Assembly (NCBI RefSeq): GCF_002217795.2
Contig: NZ_AP018823.1
Location: forward strand, 4,340,001-4,404,000
DNA: 64,000 nt
Direction: 5' to 3'
From: Aquitalea magnusonii
Lineage (GTDB): Bacteria; Pseudomonadota; Gammaproteobacteria; Burkholderiales; Chromobacteriaceae
Below the pieces are notes generated by a model, which was not told the DNA's origin, did no database searches, and was given only the letters and a program-made list of their open reading frames with translations. Below, one piece after another: positions 19,315-27,961 of the stretch (positions are counted from its first letter, which is position 1; each line of letters opens with the position of its first letter). The position numbers and the translations under genes are program-made.

Positions 19315-20163
19315 TTACTTCTGTCCTGTAGCCTCCCGCCACAGCGCAGGCCAGGATTCTGCCCAGCAGCATTGATGGTTGAACCCCGGCAATGTACGCA
19401 GGCTTACCGGCAGTTGCGCTGTCAGCCGTTCCGCCACGCCTGTTGCCAGTGATGGCGGTATGTTTTCGTCTTGCTCACCGCTAAACAGCCATACATGGCG
19501 GGCACGCAGATGTTTCAAGCCTTGTCGTGGGTCCAGCGAACCTTGCAATGGAGACAGGTCATGCAGTTTGATCCAGCCTGCCGGGTCCACATTACCCGCG
19601 ACGCCTATCAGCAGCTGTACATCGCTACGCCGCTCGGCCAGCAATAGGGCGAGCGCAGCACCGCCGGAATACCCCACCAGATTGATTTGCCCGGCACCGT
19701 ATTGCTGCTTGAGTTGGTCCAGCGCCTGGTCCAGCGCGGCCACCACCGGCTCGGCAAAGCGCTCAGAGGTCCACCACCGCTGCTGGCATTGTGCGGGCAT
19801 GGGCTGCGCGTACTGGCATGGCCGCGCCAGATAGACAGCCACGCCATCGGGCTGCTGCAAGGCCAGTTGCAAGCCTACGGGCCGCAGTGGGGTAGGGTCG
19901 TCTGACGGGGTGTCGCTATTGAGCCAGGCCAGGCCATCGCCTTCCAGATAAACCGTAATGGGCTGATTGCCTGCTACCTGCGCGACCGGGCCAGCACTGA
20001 ACAGACGGAAGTCCCCGGCCTGCAGATACTGTCCTTGCCAGCTCCTGATTTGCAGCAACTGCTGCGACTGCGCCAAGCGGCTGGCGCCATCCAGCAGCTG
20101 GGCACAGGCGGACAGCAACAGCACGCTACACAACAGGGCACTACGCAGCACAGTGGACAACAT
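19315..20163 (-). CDS. Putative lipoprotein alpha/beta-hydrolase
   Basis: The 282-residue protein has a lipoprotein signal (MLSTVLRSALLCSVLLLSAC, lipobox LSAC), so it should be lipid-anchored. The nucleophile elbow GYSGGAA lies near residue 170, and a plausible acid/histidine region near the end includes GEQDENIPP and GFNHQCC. The TVYLEGDG block near residue 70 resembles the oxyanion region of serine hydrolases. It may be an esterase acting on the periplasmic face. The start at 20163 begins the signal peptide directly. Confidence 0.7.
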   Translation of the reverse strand: MLSTVLRSALLCSVLLLSACAQLLDGASRLAQSQQLLQIRSWQGQYLQAGDFRLFSAGPVAQVAGNQPITVYLEGDGLAWLNSDTPSDDPTPLRPVGLQLALQQPDGVAVYLARPCQYAQPMPAQCQQRWWTSERFAEPVVAALDQALDQLKQQYGAGQINLVGYSGGAALALLLAERRSDVQLLIGVAGNVDPAGWIKLHDLSPLQGSLDPRQGLKHLRARHVWLFSGEQDENIPPSLATGVAERLTAQLPVSLRTLPGFNHQCCWAESWPALWREATGQK

Positions 20164-20232
20164 GGCGGGCACCGGGACCAAAGAAAGCCACACTATACCG
20201 CCTGAGCCATCGCCCCCGGTATGCCAGCCTCA

Positions 20233-21147
20233 TTAAAACAACGATCGCCCGGTATACGTGGTAAACAACTCCAGCGCCTGCACCCCGGCCAGCGAGTTGC
20301 CGTTGGCGTCCAGCCCCGGCGACCACACGCACAGCGCCAGCTCGCCCGGCAGCAGCGCCACAATGCCGCCGCCTACGCCGCTTTTGGCGGGCAGGCCCAC
20401 GCGAAAGACAAAATCCCCCGCTGCGTCGTAGGTGCCGCAGGTCAGCATCAGCGCGGACAGCCGCTTGTTGGCGCTGACATCCAGAATGCGCTCACCAGTC
20501 AGCGGGGCCACCCCGCCATTGGCCAGAAACAAGGCCGCCTGCGCCAGTTCCACGCAGCTCATGGTGATGGCGCACTGGCGGCAATACGCCTCCACCACCT
20601 GTTCCGGCGGCATCTGCATATTGCCGAAGCTGGCCATGAAATGGGCAATCGCCCGGTTGCGGTTGGCATGCGCCATTTCCGACTGCGCCACCCGCGAGTC
20701 GTAGTTGAGGTCCGCCTGGTCAATCAGCCGCCGGATAAACGCCAGCACCGCCGTGTCCGCCCGCACAAAACGCTGCGCCAGCACGTCAGTCACCACCAGC
20801 GCCCCGGCATTGATAAACGGGTTACGCGGCTTGCCCTGCTCGGTTTCCAGTTGCACCAGCGAATTGAACGCCGTGCCGGACGGCTCGCGCCCCACCCGTT
20901 GCCACAAGGCATCGCCCAGCAGGCGAAACGCCATCACGCAGGCAAACAGCTTGGAAATGCTTTGAATGGAAAAGCGCTCTCCGGCGTCGCCCACGGTAAA
21001 GCAGCGGCCATCCACCGTCACCACCGCCATGCCAAACTTGTCCACCGGCACCCGTGCCAGCTCCGGAATATAGCGCGCCACCGTACCGCTGCCGCGCCAG
21101 GGGGCAATGTCGCGGTAAATGTCATCCAGAACGGTTTGGTAATCCAT
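20233..21147 (-). CDS. glsA: Glutaminase
   Basis: The 304-residue protein matches the serine-dependent beta-lactamase-like glutaminase family in length and motifs: FSIQSISKLF (catalytic Ser-x-x-Lys), NPFINAGALV, and the late KSGVGGGIVALLPG block. It hydrolyses L-glutamine to glutamate and ammonia in the cytoplasm. It is monocistronic on the minus strand, with a 424-bp space to the divergent chemotaxis receptor. Confidence 0.93.
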   Translation of the reverse strand: MDYQTVLDDIYRDIAPWRGSGTVARYIPELARVPVDKFGMAVVTVDGRCFTVGDAGERFSIQSISKLFACVMAFRLLGDALWQRVGREPSGTAFNSLVQLETEQGKPRNPFINAGALVVTDVLAQRFVRADTAVLAFIRRLIDQADLNYDSRVAQSEMAHANRNRAIAHFMASFGNMQMPPEQVVEAYCRQCAITMSCVELAQAALFLANGGVAPLTGERILDVSANKRLSALMLTCGTYDAAGDFVFRVGLPAKSGVGGGIVALLPGELALCVWSPGLDANGNSLAGVQALELFTTYTGRSLF

Positions 21148-21571
21148 CCGGCAGCATCCTGTGTGGCGTCAAGGCGGGGCAGTTAATGTACTGGAAACAA
21201 AGCCGCCAATTCCAGCGCTTTGCGTGCTGCGCTGCGGCAGGCGGGGAGAATGGCAGCTTTACCCGTGGCCCGTGGCCCTTATTTGATAAAACACCTTGTT
21301 TTGCCACAATGGCGTGATAGTCTTCAAAGGATGCATTTCGGGTATTAATACGGGCGGCAATCTTTTTACATGCTTTTACGCATGTTGGAGCCGCCGGTGC
21401 TGCTTGGGGCGGCATGTATTGATATCTGTCAGGCTTTCAATTTTCAGAAAATGCCAAAATAAATTTTCTGTCATAAACAACATAAAAATAATCCGGGACA
21501 AGCGCAGCATGCATCCGTTGCCGATGGACTGCCGCCTGCTCCTGAATTTGATTCCGTCGCTTGGAGGCACC
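21148..21571. other. Divergent promoter region between glsA and a chemotaxis receptor
   Basis: No gene is seen. The region 21290-21560 is AT-rich and should carry the receptor promoter. The ribosome-binding site of the receptor (TTGGAGG) is at its right end. Confidence 0.45.
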
Positions 21572-23218
21572 ATGTCAATTTCACAGCGTATATCGCTTCT
21601 GCTGGCTGTACTGTTCGCGGCCATTGTTTCCCTCAGTTTTACTGGCATTTATGGCTTGAATGGTGCGCAAGACCGTTTTGAGTTCTATCAGGACAACACC
21701 GCCCCCAGCGTAAAGGCGCTGAGTGAGATCAATATACTGACCCAGAAAATGCGCGTGCAGGCACGCGACTACCTGATTTTCACCGCCCCGGAACGCCGGG
21801 CGCAGGCAGAACGCAGGCTGAACGACGCCGCCACGCGGGTGACATCGCTGCTGGATAACTACGAAAAAAACTACATTTCCGACGACACCGACCTGGCCAT
21901 GGTCAAGCAAGACCGGCAAATGTTTGAGACCTACTTCAACAACACGCGCAAGCTGCTGAGTGCTGCCGCCGCTGGCAATACCGCCGCCGTACAAGCCGGT
22001 TTTTCCGATGGGGGAGATTTCCGCCAAAGCGCCATCACCCTGGAAGCCCAGTTGGAAAAGCATCTGGACTACAACTGGAAGCTGGGCGATGTGCTGCGCG
22101 AAAAAAACCAGCAAGCCTACCAGCGCCTGCTGATCACCCAGATTACCATCAGCACCCTGGCCATTGCCTTCTGCCTGGTGTTTGGCAGCATCACCATCCG
22201 CAACCTGCGTAACCGCCTCAACCGGCTGGGCGAGTTTATCGACCACGTTACCGGCAAGCTGGACTTCACCCCGCGTATCAAGGTCACCCGCGATGACGAG
22301 CTGGGCAAGGTGGCCGACGCCATGAACAAACTGCTGACCCGCCTGCAAGACAGCCTTAACGAAATCAACCGTGGCGCCCTGTCCATTGCCAGCGTGTCCG
22401 AGTCCCTGTCGCAAAACGCCAGCCAGGTAGCCAGCGCCGCCAGCCAGCAAAGCAGCGCCTCGGCCAATGTGGCCGCCACGGTAGAGCAAATGACCGTCAG
22501 CGTGAACCACGTGGCCGACCGCGCCTCCGAGGCCAACAACATGACCGTGGAATCCGGCAAGCTGGCCAGCGACGGCGTTAGCGTCATCAACGACGCCGCC
22601 ACCGGCATCCGCAATATCGCCGCCAATATCAGCAATGCCGAAACCCTGATCCGCGACCTGGAAACCAGAACACAAGACATCGAAAGCGTGATTCAGGTGA
22701 TCAAGGACGTGGCCGACCAAACCAATCTGCTGGCGCTCAACGCCGCCATCGAAGCCGCCCGCGCCGGCGAACAAGGCCGCGGCTTTGCCGTGGTGGCCGA
22801 CGAAGTACGCAAGCTGGCAGAACGCACGGCCAGCTCCACCCAGGAAATCACCTCCACCATCGTCAACATGCGGCAAAGCGCCGAATCCGCCGTGCGCGGC
22901 ATGCAGGACGTCGTGGGCCTGGTGGAACACAGCGTCAGCAACACCACCACCGCCAACGACGCCATCAACCGCATCCAGCACAGCAGCCAGCAAGCCAGCC
23001 ATGTGGTGGGCGAAATCACCAGCGCCATCCAGGAACAAAGCGTCGCCACCAACAATATTGCCCAGCAGGTGGAAAGCATTGCCCAAATGGCCGAGCGCAG
23101 CAGCATCTCCGCCACCGACACCGCCAAGCTGGCACAAGACCTGGACCAGCTCTCCCGCGCGCTCAAGGGCATTGTCGACACCTACACCCTAAGCTCTGCC
23201 CAAACCACGCTGATGTAA
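21572..23218 (+). CDS. Methyl-accepting chemotaxis protein
   Basis: This 548-residue receptor has the N-terminal helix [20 protein letters not shown], a four-helix-bundle type sensor (about residues 30-190), a second membrane helix ([20 protein letters not shown]), a HAMP domain and the signalling hairpin with [20 protein letters not shown] and [21 protein letters not shown] precedes the ATG at 21572; longer upstream starts are unlikely because the upstream residues look random. It is paralogous in layout to the receptor at 13531-15147. The ligand is unknown. Confidence 0.9.
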   Translation: MSISQRISLLLAVLFAAIVSLSFTGIYGLNGAQDRFEFYQDNTAPSVKALSEINILTQKMRVQARDYLIFTAPERRAQAERRLNDAATRVTSLLDNYEKNYISDDTDLAMVKQDRQMFETYFNNTRKLLSAAAAGNTAAVQAGFSDGGDFRQSAITLEAQLEKHLDYNWKLGDVLREKNQQAYQRLLITQITISTLAIAFCLVFGSITIRNLRNRLNRLGEFIDHVTGKLDFTPRIKVTRDDELGKVADAMNKLLTRLQDSLNEINRGALSIASVSESLSQNASQVASAASQQSSASANVAATVEQMTVSVNHVADRASEANNMTVESGKLASDGVSVINDAATGIRNIAANISNAETLIRDLETRTQDIESVIQVIKDVADQTNLLALNAAIEAARAGEQGRGFAVVADEVRKLAERTASSTQEITSTIVNMRQSAESAVRGMQDVVGLVEHSVSNTTTANDAINRIQHSSQQASHVVGEITSAIQEQSVATNNIAQQVESIAQMAERSSISATDTAKLAQDLDQLSRALKGIVDTYTLSSAQTTLM

Positions 23219-23222
23219 GCCA

Positions 23223-23257
23223 AAGGCAGCCAGGGCCACCCGCCTTGGCTGCCTGGG
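23223..23257. terminator. Hairpin between convergent genes
   Basis: GGCAGCCA and TGGCTGCC form a stem between the receptor stop and the stop of the convergent hypothetical gene. A run of T is lacking, so it is a moderate candidate. Confidence 0.45.
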
Positions 23258-23259
23258 CG

Positions 23260-23658
23260 CTAACGCATGTACAAATCGGTACTGGCGCGGCGCAGTTGCT
23301 GATGGGTAAGCGACAGAATGCGGTACATATCCTCGCGCGACAGGCTGTTGCCGCGCGCATCCCCCAGCATTTCCAGCAAGTGCGACAAAGGCTTCAGACT
23401 GCCGTTAAGGTCGGCCTCCACCTTGTCCAGCCGCAACTGCAACTGCAGGCACACCCGCCACACTCGCTGCATGCAGGCATCGGCCAGCGGGTCCGGTTCT
23501 TGCCCCAGCGCCTGCTGCAAGCTTTCCAGACAAGCATGCAAACAGCCCAGCGGCAGGCTGATCTGGCTCATGAAAGCGGCAAACTCCGGGTCGGACAGGG
23601 ACGGGAAATGCGAAGGCAGGGACGGCGGAAAAGGCGGTGGTTGTGGAGTACGGCTCAT
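23260..23658 (-). CDS. Hypothetical protein (132 aa), possibly DUF1484-like
   Basis: The first 20 residues are proline-rich, then helices follow with many Leu and Cys residues (ISLPLGCLHACLESLQQAL, RVCLQLQLRLDKVEADL). The ATG has an excellent site (AAGGAGG). The layout recalls the small helical DUF1484 proteins of betaproteobacteria, but this is from memory and uncertain. It is notable for lying 88 bp downstream of a phage-type conserved leader that also occurs in the P4-like element at 57.7 kb, so it may be a domesticated phage cargo gene under the same kind of control. Confidence 0.6.
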   Translation of the reverse strand: MSRTPQPPPFPPSLPSHFPSLSDPEFAAFMSQISLPLGCLHACLESLQQALGQEPDPLADACMQRVWRVCLQLQLRLDKVEADLNGSLKPLSHLLEMLGDARGNSLSREDMYRILSLTHQQLRRASTDLYMR

Positions 23659-23689
23659 GGCAAATCCTCCTTAGGTAGGTTCACCCGCC

Positions 23690-23860
23690 ACACGTCGCCA
23701 AACGGAGGTGGCAGGCGCAAGGCAGGGTTGGCGAACCGGACCTAAGAACCGGCATACCCGAAGGTATCCCCACCAAGGCCCGCCATAGATGCTGCGAAGC
23801 AATGGTGTGTTCGGACACTCCGCAGTCGCAGCTGCGTCAGTCCGTCTTAGGTCACAGGTC
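23690..23860 (-). ncRNA. C4/Ash-type phage leader (candidate antisense-RNA regulatory region), copy 1
   Basis: A 43-bp block on the minus strand (23746-23788, starting CTATGGCGGGCC and containing ACCTTCGGGTATGCCGG) matches the block at 57729-57771 at 41 of 43 positions. The homology continues outward (ACACACCATTG before it, GCCTGCCACC after it), and both copies lie about 90 bp before an AAGGAGG-led gene. In the reading frame used by Icd/Ash-like phage peptides this copy encodes MAGLGGDTFGYAGS and then stops. P4/P1-type phages place the C4 (CI) immunity RNA in such a leader. The ncRNA call is an inference from the conserved arrangement. Confidence 0.5.
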
Positions 23861-24044
23861 GCCAAACCTGATGCCGCTATTGAACGGCACTTGGCGATTA
23901 TCAGTTGGGTCGGGGGTGGGAGGCAAGGCTGATTCCGGCAAGACCGGTTAATACCCGGCAAGGCTGAAACCAGTGGAATACCGGCAATGTTGGGGTTTGC
24001 ATTGCGCATGCCCGGCACCTGCATAAAAAGTGATGGGCAAATTG

Positions 24045-24074
24045 TGACGTAAAAGCGGCTGACGTAAAAGCAGC
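24045..24074 (+). promoter_or_regulatory. 15-bp direct repeat, candidate operator
   Basis: TGACGTAAAAGC(G/A)GC occurs twice head-to-tail with no gap, ending 20 bp before the XRE start codon. The position suits autoregulation by that repressor. Confidence 0.45.
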
Positions 24075-24094
24075 ACACCCTAAAACTGGCCAGC

Positions 24095-24334
24095 ATGACA
24101 GATAAGTCCGCTCTCGATCCTTCCGCCCGCCAAGTGCGCGCACAACTGGCCACAAACCTTATCCGCTTGCGCCGGGAGAAAGGCATGTCACAAGAGGCCC
24201 TTGCTTTGGAAGCAGGCCTGCACCGCACCTTCGTCGCCCACGTCGAGCGGCAAGCCCGCAATATCTCGCTGGACAACCTGACACGGCTGGCCAACGCGCT
24301 GGATGTGCCTGTCCACAACCTGCTGATGCCCTGA
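24095..24334 (+). CDS. XRE-family helix-turn-helix regulator
   Basis: This 79-residue protein is one Cro/CI-type DNA-binding domain (NLIRLRREKGMSQEALALEA, then HRTFVAHVERQARNISLDNL). It resembles the C protein 155 bp downstream but is more GC-rich, so it probably has a separate origin. It is transcribed away from the C4-like leader gene and may repress itself through the 15-bp direct repeat just upstream. Confidence 0.75.
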   Translation: MTDKSALDPSARQVRAQLATNLIRLRREKGMSQEALALEAGLHRTFVAHVERQARNISLDNLTRLANALDVPVHNLLMP

Positions 24335-24438
24335 CTGCGCGCACCAAGTAAAGTCGCTTGATACTCAAAACTAGCAAGGTGTCGAACGGCTACCTAAAGT
24401 GAGGAAATTTCAGACTACTTCGATAAAATGAAAAATGC

Positions 24439-24464
24439 TACTTATAGTCTATAGACGCAAAGTC
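24439..24464 (+). promoter_or_regulatory. C-boxes of the restriction-modification control gene
   Basis: Two half-palindromic sites, TACTTATAGTC (24439-24449) and GACGCAAAGTC (24454-24464), each fit the GACTNNNAGTC-type C-box with one mismatch. Their centres are 15 bp apart and they end 25 bp before the C gene ATG. Tandem sites like these let C protein first activate and then repress its own promoter. Confidence 0.65.
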
Positions 24465-24489
24465 ATCTAACAACCTACCTTCGCTTCTT

Positions 24490-24750
24490 ATGGACATTAG
24501 TAGCGAACACGCAATTCTTATTGCCTTTGGTGACACAGTAAGGCGCCACAGGGTAGAGCTGGGCCTTAGTCAAGAGGCTCTTGCGGAAATTGTTAGCCTT
24601 CACAGAACCTATATTGGCTCCGTAGAGCGTGGAGAACGGAATGTATCTCTCTTAAATCTTTGCAAAATTGCTCATGCGCTAGGACTCTCGGTTTCCGAAC
24701 TACTCAGCAGAGCGGAAGATGAGCTGCCAGTTCGCCCTATCAGGAGCTAA
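24490..24750 (+). CDS. Controller (C) protein of a type II restriction-modification system
   Basis: The 86-residue XRE protein has the helix-turn-helix RRHRVELGLSQEALAEIVSL followed by HRTYIGSVERGERNVSLLNL, typical of C proteins. No Shine-Dalgarno site precedes the ATG, consistent with the leaderless C transcripts reported for several R-M systems. C-boxes lie just upstream, and the restriction gene begins at its stop codon. It should time expression so that methylation precedes cleavage. The stretch is AT-richer than the flanking chromosome, suggesting acquisition. Confidence 0.8.
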   Translation: MDISSEHAILIAFGDTVRRHRVELGLSQEALAEIVSLHRTYIGSVERGERNVSLLNLCKIAHALGLSVSELLSRAEDELPVRPIRS

Positions 24751-24751
24751 T

Positions 24752-25501
24752 GTGAGCCCGCAAGAAGAACTCGCAAATCTTATCAGTCAGCTTTCACCAG
24801 AACGTGTCAGTTTGCTCATTGAAATGGGCCACGCTCTGACTCGTTCGGTTGTATCGCAAGTGGCATCTGATTCAGACATAGTGGTGGATGCGTTTGAGCG
24901 TGATTTTTCTGGGCGTCTATTACTATTTCACGCAATGCACGACGCAGCTCTGACCAAAAAGACATTTGAATATTTCTTTTGTGGTTCATCCCGTGCAGCG
25001 GGAAGGCATGCATCTCAAACAGAAAACTCTGTTTATCCTGGGGAAGATGTTGTTGTGGATGGCCACAAGTTTTCCTTGAAGACAGAAGGCGGATTATCAA
25101 TCAGTAGCACGGCTATCCATATTTCAAAATTAATGGAAGCCAGATGGATCCGAGAGTGCCATAGTGCTGAGGATTTTTGCACCTTCTCCAAGGAAAGGAT
25201 TGGCATCCATTTAAGCCATTACGAGCGAATTATTTCGCTTCGTTCCTTTCATAGACGTTCTACGGTTTTATACGAACTTGTCGAGATTCCAAAGGATGTG
25301 CTTTTAGAAATCTTCCATTTAAATCCCTCTGATTTTTCAGCAAGAACAGCTAACGGTTCATCTAGTGCCGAGGTTCGAGGAAGCGACGGTAGGCGGTTGT
25401 TCGTTTTAAGTCTTGATGGATCAGTGGAAAAGATCACTGTTCGAAGCCTCCAGTTACGTCATTGTAAGGTACATGCCACTTGGGAAGTTACCCTAGCTTA
25501 G
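24752..25501 (+). CDS. Probable type II restriction endonuclease
   Basis: This 249-residue protein starts at GTG 24752, 7 bp after AGGAG embedded in the end of the C gene; an overlapping in-frame ATG at 24719 would add 11 residues but has no such site. No family is recognised with certainty. The stretch PGEDVVVDGHKFSLKTEGG (about residues 90-108) has the spacing of a PD-(D/E)xK-like metal-binding core (D...LKTE). Function is inferred from the C-R-M layout: it follows the C gene and converges on the cytosine methyltransferase, whose stop is 5 bp away. The recognition sequence is unknown. Confidence 0.68.
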   Translation: MSPQEELANLISQLSPERVSLLIEMGHALTRSVVSQVASDSDIVVDAFERDFSGRLLLFHAMHDAALTKKTFEYFFCGSSRAAGRHASQTENSVYPGEDVVVDGHKFSLKTEGGLSISSTAIHISKLMEARWIRECHSAEDFCTFSKERIGIHLSHYERIISLRSFHRRSTVLYELVEIPKDVLLEIFHLNPSDFSARTANGSSSAEVRGSDGRRLFVLSLDGSVEKITVRSLQLRHCKVHATWEVTLA

Positions 25502-25505
25502 ATAA

Positions 25506-26777
25506 TTAAGTAGTAACCAAGAAATCATCATGCAAGAAGGAAAGCTGCTGATCTTTGCTAATGTTGATTGGTACGATGTCTTCTGGTAGTAAACTGGTGC
25601 CTGAGAGAATACAGTTTTTGATATCGGGCTTGATACCAGTAAACATCCAATCGACAACGTTAGCCAGTTGAAAAGAGATGAGTGGTGGAACGGCATCTCC
25701 AATGTGTCTATACATGTTTGACAGCGACTCCCCGCCAAATACATAAGTTTCAGGAAAGCCTTGTAGAAGTGCAAGCTCTCTAACAGTGCAAAGCCGATCT
25801 TGCTCCGGGTGAGCATATCGACCGTTACCAATGTGGGAGCACTCCCTTTTGATTGTCGCTGCAGGGCGCAGCCAAGCCATACGGCCATAAACATCGGGGT
25901 GTGAACCAAAATCCCCTTTTTCGACATAGCGCCTCATGGCTGGAGTCATCAACTCCAATCCACCTTTACGAGACCTTAAATCAATCCATGATCCACCATC
26001 ATGGGGTATAGCTCTAAGTCTTGCTAGAGAATCCTCATTCATGTTTGGTGAAACATGAAAATCGTCCAATGCATAGCGTTCCCCAGCCTTAACTTTGGGA
26101 AGATGAGAGATACACCGATAGACTGTAGTAGCTTCCTCTTGTACTTGATAGCCGTGCCACAAATCCTCCAATCCCTTCACACCAGTTGGAAGAAGAGTTG
26201 CAATAACTAGAGCACGTTCGCGGCGTTGTGGCAATCCAAAGCGATTCAGCATATGAACAGATGCCTGCACGTCATATCCTAACTGTTCAAGTACCTTTCT
26301 TAGATCCCGAAAATGGTGCGAAAAATTTCCTCGCAAAAGCTCACGGGCATTTTCCATGACAAGAACTTTAGGCCGCAGGATACGCACCCATTTTTCGGTG
26401 CGGAGAACAAGGCTATTCCGATTGTCATCGGTTAAATGGTTGTTTGGATTGGCTCTAGAAAACCCCGTGCAAGGTGGACAGGCCGAAAGAACATCAAGAT
26501 CGTTCCCATTCAAAAGTTGCGTACGTATCAACTCGATTTCATCATCTTCGATTTGAGCCAAATCAACAGCAGTAGGGGCTATAGAAATGTTTGATTGATA
26601 CGTCAGGTTGCAACCGAGTTTTCCCTTCCCGCTGCTAGGCTTACCAAACTCTCCATCAAAAGCTGCCATTACTTGAAAGGCGGGGTGAGCATGAAAACCA
26701 AAACTCATTCCGCCAGCGCCAGAGAAGAGGTCGATAAAGGTGATTTTTCTTGGGAAAGTGGTCATTACAGCAGCCAT
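25506..26777 (-). CDS. DNA (cytosine-5) methyltransferase of the R-M system
   Basis: The 423-residue enzyme shows the ordered C5-MTase motifs: I (FIDLFSGAGGMSFGF), IV with the catalytic cysteine (SACPPCTGFSRAN), VI (VMENARELL), VIII (PQRRERALVIA) and X (IGDAVPPLISFQLANVV). The variable target-recognition region lies between about residues 225 and 330. It transfers methyl from S-adenosylmethionine to a cytosine within the site cut by the neighbouring nuclease. It is convergent with the R gene, as is common. AGGG precedes ATG 26777; an internal Met at residue 5 is an alternative start. Confidence 0.9.
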   Translation of the reverse strand: MAAVMTTFPRKITFIDLFSGAGGMSFGFHAHPAFQVMAAFDGEFGKPSSGKGKLGCNLTYQSNISIAPTAVDLAQIEDDEIELIRTQLLNGNDLDVLSACPPCTGFSRANPNNHLTDDNRNSLVLRTEKWVRILRPKVLVMENARELLRGNFSHHFRDLRKVLEQLGYDVQASVHMLNRFGLPQRRERALVIATLLPTGVKGLEDLWHGYQVQEEATTVYRCISHLPKVKAGERYALDDFHVSPNMNEDSLARLRAIPHDGGSWIDLRSRKGGLELMTPAMRRYVEKGDFGSHPDVYGRMAWLRPAATIKRECSHIGNGRYAHPEQDRLCTVRELALLQGFPETYVFGGESLSNMYRHIGDAVPPLISFQLANVVDWMFTGIKPDIKNCILSGTSLLPEDIVPINISKDQQLSFLHDDFLVTT

Positions 26778-27208
26778 AAATTTTGCCCTGGAGATGACTT
26801 AAAGTATCATTTTGGGCTTAATCGGTCAAGTTTGCTACTGTGAACTCTGGATCATTTTTGAAGATTTTGGGTTGTATAGCAGAACCAATGACGGCAATGG
26901 GTCGTAGTTGCCCGAGCCTCTACTCGGGTTCCAGCGCTAGTTGGTATTGCCCCATAAGCAGCCGCGATCTGGTTGATATCTACTTAATTTGCTCTTGCCC
27001 TGCTATTAGGGGGCTGCGTGAAATGAGCATGGGTATATGCTAGGGCGCAGAATGTTGGAGTTCACTTCAAGAATGTTTTTGAGGGGGGGCACTGTGCTGG
27101 ATGGCAACTGTTAAGGAATCCTTGATAGTTCAAATAGTGGGCACCCGCAATGTGCATGTCTTGCCGTCTTCTACAACGGCGATTAGCCTGTGTGCCTCGT
27201 TCCCAGGC
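26778..27208. other. Intergenic region between methyltransferase and parE
   Basis: It contains the methyltransferase promoter region. A short imperfect hairpin around 26908-26930 (GCCCGAG ... CTCGGGT) and the phrase GCAATGGGTCGTAGTTGCC are also present; the latter recurs near 43,887 (GCAATGGGTCGTAAGTTGCC). No gene is supported. Confidence 0.4.
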
Positions 27209-27526
27209 TTACGTATTGGTGTCGATGTCCTGCAAGCTGGCCGCGTAGTCTTGCCCGCCGTAGAAGATGCCAATGATGGATACCGTGTCGGCGTCCACGG
27301 TGAAGGCAATGACGGTTCGTTTCTTGTAATGGGTAATGCGTAGTCCTGGCCGCACTTCGTCGCGGTTTGTCCCGCGCAGTGGAAAAGTGTGCAGGTTTTC
27401 GCAGTAGCTTACGATTGCCTCGGTGTATTGCGCTGCGGTATGTGGCGATGCTGCCTCTGCGATGTAGCGGTAAAGCTCGGCAAGCTGCTCCATGGCTTCC
27501 GGGCTGAACACTACCTGATGGCTCAT
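27209..27526 (-). CDS. parE: ParE-family toxin
   Basis: This 105-residue protein of the RelE/ParE superfamily has MSHQVVFSPEAMEQLAELYRYI, LHTFPLRG and the late strand pattern RITHYKKRTVIAFTVDADTV and IGIFYGGQDY. ParE toxins block DNA gyrase. Its ATG overlaps the antitoxin stop by 4 bp, so the pair is translationally coupled. It lies in the DNA that was next to the gyrB terminator before the transposon came in. The symbol denotes the toxin, not topoisomerase IV. Confidence 0.85.
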   Translation of the reverse strand: MSHQVVFSPEAMEQLAELYRYIAEAASPHTAAQYTEAIVSYCENLHTFPLRGTNRDEVRPGLRITHYKKRTVIAFTVDADTVSIIGIFYGGQDYAASLQDIDTNT

Positions 27527-27792
27527 GGTTTCTTGGCGTGTTCGGCGGCCAGACGGGCGCGCACCTGGTCTATGGTGACGGCGCGGGACGGGTCGGCTTT
27601 CAGGGCGTCATAGGCCGGGCCTACCTGATTGAGCAGCCAGCTTTCCACGGCACGGTCTCGTGCCATCAGTGCGCGTAGTCCATCGCGGATGACTTCGCTT
27701 TCACTGGCGTATTCTCCAGAGCGCACTTTTGCCTTCACCTCCTCTGCCATGTCATTGGGCAGGGTGATGCTCATTTGCTGGGTGGTCCGCAT
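27523..27792 (-). CDS. parD: ParD-family antitoxin
   Basis: The 89-residue protein begins with a ribbon-helix-helix DNA-binding segment (MRTTQQMSITLPNDMAEEVK, SGEYASESEVIRDGLRALM) typical of CopG/ParD antitoxins, followed by a C-terminal toxin-binding tail. AAGGAG precedes ATG 27792. A perfect 15-bp palindrome sits 22-36 bp upstream of the start and is the likely operator. Confidence 0.87.
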   Translation of the reverse strand: MRTTQQMSITLPNDMAEEVKAKVRSGEYASESEVIRDGLRALMARDRAVESWLLNQVGPAYDALKADPSRAVTIDQVRARLAAEHAKKP

Positions 27793-27813
27793 GGCAATCT
27801 CCTTTGAAATCAA

Positions 27814-27828
27814 TAGGATTCAATCCTA
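27814..27828. promoter_or_regulatory. parDE operator palindrome
   Basis: TAGGATT-C-AATCCTA is a perfect inverted repeat just upstream of the parD ribosome-binding site, suited to a ribbon-helix-helix autorepressor. Confidence 0.6.
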
Positions 27829-27884
27829 CTCACGACAATGCCCACTGTCCACCAAGCAATATGGCCGTGGTGAGCAGCGGCAAG

Positions 27885-27917
27885 AAAAAAGCGACCAGAA
27901 AATCCGGTCGCTTTTTT
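27885..27917 (-). terminator. Strong terminator, probably the original gyrB terminator
   Basis: AAAAAAGCGACC and GGTCGCTTTTTT enclose a 9-nt loop, giving a U-run on both strands. With the transposon (27962-44030 and one CTACC copy) removed it would lie about 50 bp after the gyrB stop on the gyrB strand. Confidence 0.8.
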
Positions 27918-27961
27918 TACCTTCGCGCCATGCAGCTTTGCACGCGCTGCGGTGGCCTACC

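Noticed and set aside
23671..24318. 215-residue minus-strand ORF running through the C4-like leader and under the XRE gene
   Set aside because: It is antisense to the XRE gene and overlaps the conserved leader in a different frame from the Icd/Ash peptide. No motif supports it.
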